A stretch of 64,000 bases of DNA, taken from contig NW_020825491.1 in the NCBI RefSeq assembly GCF_003286085.1, positions 161,216 to 225,215 on the forward strand, given 5' to 3'. Under the pieces are notes generated by a model. It made no database searches. It saw only the letters and a program-made list of their open reading frames with translations, and had not been told where the DNA came from. The first letter of the stretch is position 1. Each line of letters starts with the position of its first letter. A program made the position numbers and the translations under genes. The stretch is from Drosophila persimilis (taxonomy: Eukaryota > Arthropoda > Insecta > Diptera > Drosophilidae). Positions 30,207-40,076 of the stretch are shown in pieces.

Positions 30207-30633
30207 GTTTATGCAAACCGGAACAGTAACACCAAACTTCTTTCATTTCAAACCACCATATCATCTGAATGAATTGGATAATGAAAAGATTAAACAACAA
30301 AATATTAATCGTCAAACCATAAATGGATTGGAATGGTCAGATGGTGAAATATCATATTTAAGTTTAGGTGAAATACTTTCACCACTAAATAGATTTAGCA
30401 CCGTTATTGTACGTGGTGAAATTAAAAAAAAGTTTTTATCTAAGTATTTAACAAATAATATTATTGATATCGATATTGGAAAAAGTCTCACATTTTATCC
30501 AAATTTTTTTACAAACTGTAGAATCCACAAAAAAATTACTCTTAGATGTGCTCTAAATAATTTATTTAAGCTATTTGTTATCTTGGAAAATTCTAACTAC
30601 GCTATCTACTGTAATGGTGACTCATATGTTTAG
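30118..30633 (+). CDS. Conserved-type Polinton protein, 171 residues
   Basis: MNTIDRNSSVIVDFQYVFGNN. The pattern 'VDFQYV...FIKELAFM...FHFKPP' resembles a family often seen beside Polinton genes in arthropods and possibly related to DnaQ-like nucleases; that relation is from memory and unproven. The frame is intact. It is first in a plus-strand run with the zinc-knuckle microprotein, ATPase and two further genes. Confidence 0.65.
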   Translation: MNTIDRNSSVIVDFQYVFGNNKQLFIKELAFMQTGTVTPNFFHFKPPYHLNELDNEKIKQQNINRQTINGLEWSDGEISYLSLGEILSPLNRFSTVIVRGEIKKKFLSKYLTNNIIDIDIGKSLTFYPNFFTNCRIHKKITLRCALNNLFKLFVILENSNYAIYCNGDSYV

Positions 30634-30677
30634 ATTTTCAGTTTATATTCAGCACTTGTAGTAACTAGTTGTTTAAA

Positions 30678-30818
30678 ATGGATTCATTTAAGCGTTTGTT
30701 TGAAAAGGATCCTCACAAAAGCGGATACACACAAGTTGTTTATTGTAATTATTGCGGCTCTGATACTCACTTAGAAAAAAACTGCCCCAAAAAGCGCGAT
30801 CAGGAGACGCGTAATTAG
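30678..30818 (+). CDS. 46-residue CCHC zinc-knuckle microprotein
   Basis: MDSFKRLFEKDPHKSGY, then CNYCGSDTHLEKNC, a perfect C-X2-C-X4-H-X4-C knuckle, and a basic end KKRDQETRN. 47 codons with a good ATG (AAAATGG), between the 171-residue gene and the ATPase in the same direction. CCHC knuckles bind single-stranded nucleic acid, so a role in genome handling is plausible. Confidence 0.7.
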   Translation: MDSFKRLFEKDPHKSGYTQVVYCNYCGSDTHLEKNCPKKRDQETRN

Positions 30819-30877
30819 AATATCTTAGATGTTAGAAAACATTTATAAAATATTAATAAATAAAACATAGCCCAAAA

Positions 30878-31567
30878 ATGTTTAAGCAATTTATACATCC
30901 TTTTACAATGCTTATTTGCGGTCCTTCAGGATCTGGTAAGACAACGTTTTTAGAAAATTTAATAAACAAAAGGAATGATTTGCTGAGCATTTCAATTAAT
31001 CGAATAATTTGGTGTTATGGAGAGGAGCATGCTAAGCCAAATTTTAATACCATCGAATACTATAAAGAAGTTCCCGAAAAAATTGAAAATGAAAATCATG
31101 AGCCTATTCTTTTAATACTAGATGACTTAATGATGGGTGCATTTAATAAAAATGTCTGTGAGCTATTTACAAAAGGATCACACCACAGGAATTTATCCGT
31201 AATAGTGGTTACACAAAATATATTTCATAAATCATCACATACTCGAGATATTTCACTAAACACAAAATACATCGTTGCGTTCAAAAATCCTAGGGATAAG
31301 CTACAATTTCAATGCTTAGCAAGACAAATTTATCCTGAAAATTCTCAGGAGCTCTTCAGAATATATAAGGAGGTGACAGATGAACCACATGGTTATTTAC
31401 TTATTGATCTTACTCAGGGAATAAATGATCTCCTTAGATTTCGTACACATATTTTTTTTAATTCTGAGTATACAGTTTGCTTTTCAGATGAAAATGGTTT
31501 ACAAAAAGAATCTAAATCGACTGAAAGCGAACAAACATTTATTGTATGTGCTCAAAAGGGCAAATAA
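30878..31567 (+). CDS. ATP: Genome-packaging ATPase (A32/FtsK-HerA type)
   Basis: 229 residues. Walker A GPSGSGKTTF at about residues 14-23, Walker B ILLILDDLMMG at about 81-91, then a conserved-style Q motif VVTQNIFHK. Length is typical for Polinton packaging ATPases, which pump the genome into the capsid. The frame is intact. This is the only copy, since the duplicated partner lost this region. Confidence 0.9.
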   Translation: MFKQFIHPFTMLICGPSGSGKTTFLENLINKRNDLLSISINRIIWCYGEEHAKPNFNTIEYYKEVPEKIENENHEPILLILDDLMMGAFNKNVCELFTKGSHHRNLSVIVVTQNIFHKSSHTRDISLNTKYIVAFKNPRDKLQFQCLARQIYPENSQELFRIYKEVTDEPHGYLLIDLTQGINDLLRFRTHIFFNSEYTVCFSDENGLQKESKSTESEQTFIVCAQKGK

Positions 31568-31841
31568 TAAACTTCGAAATGCAATTATAAGTAATTGTGA
31601 CATTGAGTTAGTAAAAGCATTAGTGGAGATAGTGTTGAATACTCTGCGAGGAAATCATAAGATATCAAAAAAGCAACTATATGCTCTAAAAAAGTATAAA
31701 AATGCATTACGTCTTATTTCATGTCCAAAACGGTCAATAAATTCTAAGAGAAAAGTTCTCATCCAAAAAGGAGGATTTTTACCTGTTTTAATAAGTTCAT
31801 TGCTTTCGGGGATTTTTGGAAAAATATTGAACAATGCTTAA
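31491..31841 (+). CDS. Small conserved-type Polinton protein with hydrophobic C-terminus
   Basis: The likely start is MKMVYKKN (about 31491), overlapping the ATPase end in another frame; an upstream Met at 31425 is less likely. The core NNKLRNAIISNCDIELVKALVEIVLNTLRGN then LKKYKNALRLI is followed by KRKVLIQKGGFLPVLISSLLSGIFGKIL. The pattern 'KRK-Q-GGF-L--LL' recurs in Polinton-linked proteins of invertebrates that I remember, without an assigned function. The end overlaps the next gene by 8 bp. Confidence 0.65.
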   Translation, partial: KMVYKKNLNRLKANKHLLYVLKRANNKLRNAIISNCDIELVKALVEIVLNTLRGNHKISKKQLYALKKYKNALRLISCPKRSINSKRKVLIQKGGFLPVLISSLLSGIFGKILNNA

Positions 31842-32520
31842 AAATAAGCATCAATTAACCAAAGTTATTTTAATGCATCCGAATGCATATCAAAAATTGG
31901 TAAATAATGCCCAGAAAAACGATTTAATAAATATAACGTTTTTGCCTATTTTAAATGATAAAAAAACTAGCGACTTTAATAAATGGATTAAAATACGTCA
32001 AGAATTGTGTTACTATCAAAATAAAAAAAGAAATAAGACAATGGATATACGAACTACGCAGAACAAACGACTTTCATCACCTCAAAGCATTGGAATACAA
32101 ACACAAGACGAGTCAGTTTGGTTAGATGTAAAACCTAACACTTCCATTCTTAACAATAAAAATAATGAGTCCTCAAAAAAGGAACTCTCTATCACAAATG
32201 AGTTCTCTGATTTACCTAACGACATCGATGATGAAGATTTTCTGACCGAAAAATCTTTCAACTCAAAACCTAATAAGCGTAAAGTTGAGGATACTTCATT
32301 TTTAGACACTCAAGCATCAAAAAAATCAGCATTGACTAAAGTGAAGCTTACTGATAAACAGCGAAAGCTAAGAGTAAAACTTAAGAGGTATAAAAGTGAA
32401 TCAAATCCATTTCAAGACTTGAAATACGTAAGTGGACGAGAAAAGTTGATGAGGGCTGTTAGAAACAGTAAGGCCGTGCAAATTGGAAAGAACAAAATTA
32501 ATTGGTTATCCTATAATTAA
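31834..32520 (+). CDS. Uncharacterised Polinton protein, 228 residues, basic end
   Basis: MLKNKHQLTKVILMHPNAYQKL, an acidic S/N-rich middle (ITNEFSDLPNDIDDEDFL), then a basic C-terminus (KVKLTDKQRKLRVKLKRYKSES). No domain recognised. The 8 bp overlap with the upstream gene suggests coupled expression. It is followed after 27 bp by penton. Confidence 0.7.
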   Translation: MLKNKHQLTKVILMHPNAYQKLVNNAQKNDLINITFLPILNDKKTSDFNKWIKIRQELCYYQNKKRNKTMDIRTTQNKRLSSPQSIGIQTQDESVWLDVKPNTSILNNKNNESSKKELSITNEFSDLPNDIDDEDFLTEKSFNSKPNKRKVEDTSFLDTQASKKSALTKVKLTDKQRKLRVKLKRYKSESNPFQDLKYVSGREKLMRAVRNSKAVQIGKNKINWLSYN

Positions 32521-32547
32521 TAAACTGCAAAGAACGTAGAACTAAAA

Positions 32548-32693
32548 ATGGTAAATGTAACAGAGTTTTTCGTGACATTACTTAGTAATGATTCGTTAAA
32601 TGTATATCATGATAACGTTAAGTGTGCATTTACAAACATTGTAAATATTCCTGAAAACATGAACGATGACTGGGAAGTAGGAATTACAGACTT
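32548..32693 (+). pseudogene. Penton (minor capsid protein), N-terminal part
   Basis: MVNVTEFFVTLLSND...NMNDDWEVGITD, the start expected for Polinton minor capsid/penton proteins (aromatic, 'TL-SN', then 'W-VG'). The gypsy LTR begins after codon 48. The remainder lies in frame at 42231-42636 on the far side, so the gene was intact before the insertion. Confidence 0.85.
32690..32693. other. Target duplication (ACTT) of the gypsy element, left
   Basis: ACTT precedes TGTAACG and recurs at 42227-42230 after the other LTR. Confidence 0.9.
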
Positions 32694-33563
32694 TGTAACG
32701 AACCTGCTTTTTGGGCTCGCTTGAGTTTGCTGGGCTTGCTCAGCGGTCGGCAGATTCGCAGCAACGTATTTTTATTGTTGCCCCCAACGACAAATGATAA
32801 GACTTTCCTTTTCTTTTTATTTGAATTTCGCTTTATTCGCAATTCTATTAGGACTTAGGGCTAGGTGTTACAGTTTCTCTTAACTACCGATCTCCACCAC
32901 GCGGGGGCTCTCGTCGGGTGTGGCAGCGTCGAGGCTATTGATTGGGGCAAGTTGACCTCCGCTATTGCTTTGGTCCGCCACTCGAATCCGCACTCCACGT
33001 CTCGCACTCCCCTCCTAGCTTCCGCCGGCGTACGGGGATCTTCACTTAATTTAGACTTGCTCTGGGGGGGCAGGCGGGGCCTGTCTGCCTGCTGCTACAC
33101 TTCACTACACTTCTTTGTTTCGTACCGAGTATCACTCTTGCGTTTCGACCGGGTCTCAACGTGCGCGCGCGCTTACTTATCCGCGGGAAAAGAGACCCGC
33201 TTCGACGCCGCTACCTCCTTTTATAGCCCCTTGCCAGGCCCCGGCTCGGCGTCGGTAGTTTTCCATCGCCGTCTCCTGGTTTCCATGGCCTTCGTAACGG
33301 GGCCTGGCCGGTGGCGTGATCCCATGCCCTTATTTGGTCATGCGCCAGATTATTGCCGGCCCGATCCCGCCGTTTCCTTTGCCTCTCGTGCCTCTCTCTC
33401 TCCGAGAGCAGGGCACTTCCCCTCTCGAGGCCCTTGGCCTCTTCGCCGCATCCGGATAACCGTGGGCGTCTGGCTTGACCTTCGCCTTATCCGGCCAGCC
33501 GTCAGCTTTTATCCGACTGTGCTCTTGGTCGCACTCGGCCTGTGGGAACCCTGGTTCCTCACA
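32694..33563 (-). repeat. Gypsy LTR (3' LTR in element orientation), 870 bp
   Basis: TGTAACGAACC...TTCCTCACA on the plus strand. It has 51 bp (around ATTTGAATTTCGCTTTATTC) that the other LTR lacks; otherwise nearly identical. Confidence 0.94.
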
Positions 33564-33580
33564 CCCCCCTCTTTCTTCCC
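33564..33580 (-). other. Polypurine tract of the gypsy element
   Basis: On the minus strand GGGAAGAAAGAGGGGGG lies directly before the LTR. Confidence 0.85.
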
Positions 33581-33858
33581 GTAGCGGAATACTTCCGTTT
33601 TCCGCGATCTCGGGATGGGGTGGGCTTTCCTCATTCAAACGGCCCGAAGTTGCGCGCGCCCTTTGTTGTACCTGGGATCGCCGGCGGTCTGGCGCCCTCT
33701 GGCGCCTTAGCTCGGGCGGCGCTGCCAGCCCTTGCACTTTTCTGGCTGGCGCCGACTCCCGCCTATCGATAAGGTGTAGGGGCGCTTCTGCGATCCACTC
33801 GATACTTCCCCCCCCCAGTCGATATTCCGTTTTCTTTTTTTTTCTGTTTTCTCTTTAT

Positions 33859-34945
33859 TCATATTCTCCCGCGTGTTCTGCCCTTTTTTCTTTTTGTGTT
33901 TCTTCTGCCCCCCCCCCCCCCCCCCCCCCCCTTTTTCTTCTCTTCTCCGTTTTCCTTTATTTCTGTTCTCGGAATACCTCCGTGCGCGTGGCCGACATGG
34001 CGATGCGGTACCTCGTACCGCGTACCTCGCTCGCTTACCAATTTTTTTACCCGTCTACCCACGAGGCGTATCTGGGCCTGTGCGCGGCTCACTGCCGCCG
34101 GCCACTCCTCCCGCGGGATCGCCTTCCAGTGGCCCGTGGCTGCTGGTGCTGAGCTCTGCCGTTGCAGGGCCGGCCGCTTGGGTCTTGTATGGGGCTCCGG
34201 GCAGGAGGCCTGCCTCTTCAGGGCTGGGCGCTCGACCGCCCTCTCCGGCGCGGGCCACACCCACGGCCCGCGTTCCCACGCCTCGACCTCCGCGTGTTCC
34301 GTCGCCGCTGTGGTCGCCGTTGCCGGGCCCTCCGCTGCGTCGTTCGTCGCCGCCTCCGCTTCCTCCGCCGTCGCCGCTGTGGTCGCCGTTGCCGGGCCCT
34401 CCGCTGCGTCGTCCGTCGCCGCCTCCGCTGCCTCCGCCGTCGCCGCTGGGGTCGCCGTTGCCGGGCCCTCCGCTGCGTCGTCCGTCGCCGCCTCCGCTGC
34501 CTCCGCCGTCGCCGCTGTGGTCGCCGTTGCCGGGCCCTCCGCTGCGTCGTTCGTCGCCGCCTCCGCTGCCTCCGCCGGCGCCACTCCTGCCGCTGTGGTC
34601 GCCGTTGCCGGGCCAGCCGCTGCCTCGTCCGTCGCCGCCTCCTCTGCCTCCGTCGTCGCGGGATCCGGTTTGGGGTTTCTCCTCCGCGGGTCCCTGTCGT
34701 TGCTACCGAGGGGGCTCTCTTCCCATACCCGGGCGCCGGTCTCTGGCTGGGTCTCGCACGGGGCGGGCCCCGAGGCCCACGTGATGTGCAGGGTCTGATG
34801 GTGCCAAACCATCCCCTGGCGCACGGCGGTCCGCACCTCCTGCGACACGTATGGCCCTATTACGGCCGCCTCCGGTCCCCTCCACTGTGGCTGCTGCTGC
34901 CACTGCCCCTTCTCCTGCTGCTGCTGCTGCTGCTGGCGCTGCTGA

Positions 34946-34977
<32 letters not shown>

Positions 34978-35856
34978 GTGCTGCTGCTGCTGCTGCTGCT
35001 GCGGCTGCTGCTGCTGGTGCTGCTGATGCTGGTGCTGCTGCTGCTGCTGCTGCTGCGGCTGCTGCTGCTGCTGCTGCTCCTCGATTTGCGGTGGCCGCCT
35101 CTCGGGGCCCTCTTCGTCCTCGGCTGGTGGCGTAGGCTGCCACAATTCGCCTTCCTCCTCCTCGGCCTGTTGCAGTCGCCGCTGCCATTCGGCCTCGGGA
35201 TTCGTGGCCCGCTCGCCCCTGGCCGGGGGCTGCGCCCCCTCGGCCCCCGCCTCGTCGGCCCGGGACTGCATCGGCGGCAGTACCACTCGGAATGGCGGGG
35301 GTGGCGGCGCCTCGTCGCTCTCGTGGCCGGGCTCCTCCTTCCTGGTGGCCCTTCCCTCCTGTCGCCGCCGCGCCTCCAGCCGCTCGTCCCTCCGCCGTCG
35401 GATCATTCGTGCCGCCTCCAGCACCCGGCGGATCCGGCGCTTCTCCTCCGCCGTCGCCTCCTGGAATTTCCGTTTCAATGCTTCGCCCCGGTCGCGCGGG
35501 GTCAGCGGCCTTCTCACTCTGGCCTTTTCTTGGGCGGTTGGGGCGCGTGGACCGTCGATGCAAATAACGTCGTCTTCGCTCTCCCCGGCCCCCTCGTCCG
35601 AGGATACCGTCGGTGACACGGAGTCGTGGCCCGACGGCGCCGGCGATACTAACGGCGAGGCCAACAGCTGGAGGAACTGGGAGCCATCGCACCAATCCTC
35701 CTCGTCGCCACGCGAGAGCACGGACGCCCGTCGCTGACGAGAAGCCTTGGCGCGGTAGCCCCCCTCCCCCACTATCGCCTGCTGCTCCTCCAAGAACGCC
35801 CTCAGATCCTCCATCTTCTTCTTCCTGTCCTCGTGGGTGAGCCGTTTCGTCTCCAT
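33859..35856 (-). CDS. ORF3 of the gypsy element: low-complexity, polyQ and repeat-rich
   Basis: The frame is open from 35958, but METKRLTHEDRKKKMEDLRAFLEE at about 35856 is the likely start, giving roughly 665 residues. Order: basic/coiled N-terminus, an acidic patch (SSDEGAGESEDDVICIDG), an R/E-rich helix (LKRKFQEATAEEKRRIRRVLEAARMIRRRR), a long polyQ/H tract coded by CTG-rich DNA at about 34914-35080, and five ~23-residue repeats of the type EAATDDAAEGPATATTAAT. No signal peptide or membrane helix, so not an Env. Function unknown. It is uninterrupted although pol is broken. Confidence 0.65.
34316..34640. repeat. 69 bp tandem repeats coding 23-residue units in ORF3
   Basis: The block around CCGTTGCCGGGCCCTCCGCT recurs about every 69 bp, five times, keeping the frame. 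The last copies are more diverged. Copy 1 of the duplication breaks inside the first unit. Confidence 0.85.
34914..35080. repeat. CTG/CAG microsatellite coding the polyQ tract
   Basis: Nearly pure CTG triplets on the plus strand, read as CAG on the coding strand, with GCG, GTG and ATG interruptions (A, H in the protein). Confidence 0.9.
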
Positions 35857-35958
35857 TTTTTTTTTTCTTTTTTTTTTTGCTGCGGTTTCTCCTTGGTGAT
35901 AATTACCTTCAAGTGCCCGCTGTTCCGTCTTCCACCCGCCTATATACCCGCGTTGCAT

Positions 35959-37093
35959 TACCAGTCGTTCCCTCTAACGGTGCCGGTGCGTCGGGTCTCG
36001 GTCTCTCTTGCCTGGTTCTAACGGTTGTTACGTGTGTGCTCATGGCCTCTCTCTACAGGCCGCGCTCTCTAACGGCATCTTTCCCCTGGTTGGGTGAGTA
36101 CCGACGCGCTCTCCGCTCTCTATCCGACTTCGCCTTGTCTTTTTTTTTTGGATACTGTTGTGTTCTCGCCGCGTTCTGTGTTGGCTGACGGATAATATTT
36201 TTCCATCTTTGATGGACCCACCCCCTTCCCATTTGTGCTTACGTGTATTTCTCCTTTTATTTTGATTATAATTTACTTTCCTGCTACCGTCGACCTGTTC
36301 TTCATCCCGTGCTGATTGGACCCTCCTGAGCCTGGGTGAGTTCTCCCGACCCGGATGACTTTTACTTAACCCTTTCTCCCTTTCCAGCTCGCCCTCTGCC
36401 CTCACCGCGGGTCGCTTGCCGCGATTCCGCTCGTGACCAACGGGTCCTCCGGCCCTCCGCCCGGGCTGGAATCTTTGGCTCACATCCCAGGGCAACTCCT
36501 GCGCGCCCCCAGCCGGACTCTTTTGACCGGCGTCTCCCTCACACAGTGGCTCGGACCCGAGGGTCATCCGACTCCTCGCCCGGTAGACCACGCATGAGCG
36601 GCACCCGTCGTTCCGGCCCGACGCTCGTAGTTGCCCTGTGAGGCCGCGTTGAGGCGTGAGCCTGGCCCCTGGGTTTCCTTTGGTCATCCGCTGCCTGCGA
36701 TTACCCTCCCCGACCCCGGATTCGCCTCCCAGCTTTGGGGACGCGTTTCCTGTTCAGGTTTGCTGAGTTTTTCCTCTTCTCGCTTTATTTTTCTTTATTC
36801 CTACTAACTCTCACCCTTTTTTTCCAGATCTTTCCAACTACGGCTTTCCTGCTCTTCCTTTTTTTTTTATTTAGATCTAAGTGCATCAGTCCGTCACCCT
36901 GCGTGCTGACGAGTCTCGTGCGTGTCCTGCGCGGCACCCTTCCCCCGTCTCTAAGTGCAACAGTCCGTCACCCTGCGTGCTGACGAGTCTCGTGCGTGTC
37001 CTGCGCGGCACCCTTCCCCGTGTCCTGCGTGGCACCCTACCGTTCCTGGTCCTGCGTGACCCTTTTATGGTGACCCCTTCTATCCATTCCCCC
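35959..37093 (-). other. Spacer between pol and ORF3, with tandem duplication
   Basis: GC-rich with no convincing domain-bearing ORF; an open minus frame of 215 codons at 36040-36687 is composition-biased and unsupported. A ~76 bp segment containing CAGTCCGTCACCCTGCGTGC is tandemly repeated at about 36885-37015. It could hold the acceptor or promoter for ORF3. Confidence 0.5.
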
Positions 37094-38242
37094 TCACCCC
37101 TGCGTCTCTCGCTCCTCGGGCTGGGGTTTCAGGTCCCGTATGTGGGCCGTTCTCTTCTTCCTGTCGCCCTCCTTTCTTAGGTGGCAGATAACGGGGGATA
37201 TAAAGTCCTCTATCTGGTATGGCCCATCGTACCTTGGTGCCAGCTTCGCGGCGAATCCCTCCGCCGCATTGGACAGGTGGTGCTGTTTGGCCCATACGAT
37301 TTCTCCCACTTTGGGTCTCCACGGTCTTCTTCTCAGGTTGTAGTGCCTGGCCTGATCCTGGGCTGCCCTTTCCAAGTTTCGTCGTACCAACTGAAACAGC
37401 TCTTTTAACTTCTTCGCATTTTCATCCGGCGTCTCTGTGCCCTGCCCCGTGCCTACCGTCTCCTCGTCATATAGGGCCTTTGGCAGCCGGGGTTCCCTTC
37501 CTTGCACCACGAACGCCGGTGAATATCCAGTTGCATCCGACACTCCCGAATTCATGGCCAGCATTAGCTCCGGCCACTTTTCGTCCCAACACCTTTGATC
37601 GCCCTCGGTGAACTGAGCGATCATGGTCTTTATTGTTCTGTTTGTTCGCTCTGTCGGGTTTTCTTGCGGCGTGTATGGCGCCGTGAACTGGTGGCGGACT
37701 CCTAGCTGCTCCAGAAATCGTTTAAATGCCCTGCCCGCAAACTGCACCCCATTGTCCGTAATGAAGACTTTGGGTGCCCCAAACCGGGCTATTATGCGTT
37801 CTCGACAGGCCTTTATTAGTGCCTCGGCTGTGGCCTTCCTCAGCGGCACCAACTCGGTCCATTTTGAGAATCGATCCACTAGCACCAGCAGCATCGAGTT
37901 CCCATGCTTCGATCTCGGCAGAGGACCCACGAAGTCCGCGCATACCGTTGCCCATGGCTCTTCCGGTACCTGTGTCAACATCTCCCCTGCCGCTTGTAGC
38001 TGACTTGGCTTAAAACGCAGACATAGTTCGCACTTTCGCACGTAGGCCCTCACGTCTCTGTACATCCCCGGCCAGTAATACCTTGCCGCCACCCGTGCCG
38101 CGGTTCTCCTTCCGCCGGCGTGGCCTGCCTCCGGGTTATCGTGGCTCTCCTTTAAAACCCTTTCTCGGGCATATTTCGGCACACATAACTTCCGCGAGGC
38201 GACTTCTTCGCTCCCGGCCCGGTGCGGAATGTGCCGGTACAA
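37094..38242 (-). pseudogene. pol: Integrase part of gypsy pol
   Basis: About 380 codons. HHCC finger (ESHDNPEAGHAGG...CELCLRF), then D-D-E in CADFVGPLP, ITDNGVQF and NPTERTNRTIK, and a GPF/Y-like end (RYDGPYQIEDF). Key residues are intact, but it is in a different frame from the RNase H fragment upstream, after a stop and a deletion, so it is no longer made as part of Pol. Confidence 0.88.
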
Positions 38243-38249
38243 GTTACTA

Positions 38250-38591
38250 TTAGCTATTTAACCATTTCAGAGCCATGTGGTCCGTGACCACCTTGAAGCG
38301 ATACCCTTCCAAGTATGGCCTCAACCGGCGTATGGCCCACACAATGGCCAGACATTCTTTCTCCGTCGCCGAATAGTTCCTTTCGGGTCCGTTTAGCGTC
38401 CTGCTAGCATACGATATTACCCGCTCTCCCCTTTCCGTCTCCTGCGTGAGAATCGCGCCCAGCCCATAATCACTGGCGTCTGTCTGCAGGATGAATTTCT
38501 TCGAGAAGTCAGGGCACGCCAGCACGGGGTCCGCCACTAGTCTTCTCTTCACCTCCTCGAACGCTTCCTGCCGTTCACGGGTCCAGACCCA
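38250..38591 (-). pseudogene. pol: RNase H fragment of gypsy pol, C-terminus missing
   Basis: Same frame as the RT ORF, beyond an in-frame TAA. Has KFILQTDASDYGLGAILTQ, YSATEKECLAIVWAI and VVTDHMALKWLNS, then stops. The rest of RNase H and the linker to integrase are missing. Confidence 0.85.
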
Positions 38592-40076
38592 TTATGTCTT
38601 CTTCTTGAGGAGCCCGATGAGAGGCTGCACTAGGGTGGCGAAGTCGGGCACGAACCTCCGGTACCATGAGGCCACTCCCAAGTACTGTCTTAGCTCCTTG
38701 ACATTGGTCGGCGGTTTCAGTTCGGCGATGGCTGCGACTTTCTCGGGGTCCGTACATGTCCCTTCGCCGGTTACCTTGTGGCCCAGATACCGCAGCTCTT
38801 TCCTGAAGAATTCGCACTTGTCCGCATTCAGCCGCAAGTTGGCCAAGCGGAGCCGTCGAAACACCTCTTTCAGGTTTCTTCGGTGTTCTTCTTCTGTTCG
38901 CCCGATGACCACTATGTCATCCTGGTACGCGAATGCGTGCGGCATCATCTCGGGCCCTGTCACTTGGTCTAATGCCCGTTGAAAGGTGGCCGACGCGGAG
39001 TGTAACCCAAACGGCATCACCTTCCATTGGTATAGCCCCTTGCCGGGCACCGTGAACGCCGTGATCGGCCGGCTGCTCTCGGCCAGGGGGATCTGCCAAT
39101 ATCCATCCTTCAGATCCAGGCTACTTATGAACTTTGCTTCCCGCAGCTGATCGAGTATGTAATCGATCCTGGGCATTGGGTATGCGTCCTTTACTGATCT
39201 CGCGTTCACTTGACGAAAGTCCACGCACAATCTCCACTTGCCATTCTTCTTCTTCACCATCACTATAGGCGAACTGTAGGGGCTCTTTGACGGCTCTATG
39301 CATCCCTTTTCTAACAGTTCGTCCACTTTCTGGTTAATCTCGGCCTGCATTTTGGGGTTCTTTGGGTAATATCTTTGTTTAATCGGTTGCGGGTCACTCA
39401 TGGTGATTGTGTGCACCGCCACATTAGACACCCCCTCGATCTTGGCAAACGCCTCCAACTCTCGGGCCAAGAAGTCCTCCACTGGCTCTTCCCTCGCCCC
39501 CTCATTCCCGTTTGTGCTTTCCGCCACCTCTCGGGCGGCCGTTCTTAGGGTCGTGTCCGTTTTGTTGTCGTATTCCGGTCCTGTCTCTCCAGCTTCGGCC
39601 TTCGCCACTGACAGTCTTTCCTCCTGGCCTCCTCGTTCCCGATCTTGGGCAGGGATCACCACCCTGTGTCCTGTACAGGTCACCACTGCCCCGACCGCGC
39701 GGAGGAAATCCCATCCCAACACTAACTCATCGATCACACCCGGCAATACGAGTAGCACCATTGGGATCTCCTTGTTCCCAAAGCCTACCTTCGTTTCTAT
39801 CTGGTGTGTGATCTCCTGGCTATGGCCATCTGCCAACCTCACCCTTTTCCTTGCCGCCACCTCCCGGCCTTCACCCTTCAGTCGGTCCGCCAGCTCGCGG
39901 CTCACGAAACTGCTGGTGGCTCCTGTATCCACCGTGGCTTGCAGCTCCATGCCCGCGACCTCCACTACTGCGGATAACTGCTCCTCCTCGCTGATCAGCC
40001 TGCCGACTAGGCTTGAGGGACCGTTTCTTGCGACCCTGGCACGGCCCTCCGCGGCGTGGGTCGCGGGGCGTTTCCC
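38592..40076 (-). pseudogene. pol: Protease and reverse transcriptase of gypsy pol
   Basis: The -1 frame after the frameshift site at 40070-40076. Protease ATVDTGATSSFVS; RT with CVDFRQVNARS, SSLDLKDGYWQIPL and catalytic YQDD (AYQDDIVVIG). It ends at an in-frame TAA after LIGLLKKKT at 38592-38594; the RNase H continues in the same frame beyond it. One nonsense change is therefore enough to explain this break. Confidence 0.88.

Larger units (their letters stand above)
31848..34361. repeat. Duplicated segment B, copy 2 (native position)
   Basis: Matches 26847-29348. Here both flanks are native, so this is the donor arrangement. Confidence 0.92.

Noticed and set aside
34162..35616. Very long plus-strand ORFs (up to 484 codons) opposite ORF3
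   Set aside because: Leucine/alanine homopolymers produced by the CTG repeats and GC-rich tandem repeats; shadows of ORF3.
36040..36687. 215-codon minus-strand ORF between pol and ORF3 of the gypsy element
   Set aside because: GC-driven open frame with no domain, no good start context and R/G/S-biased composition.
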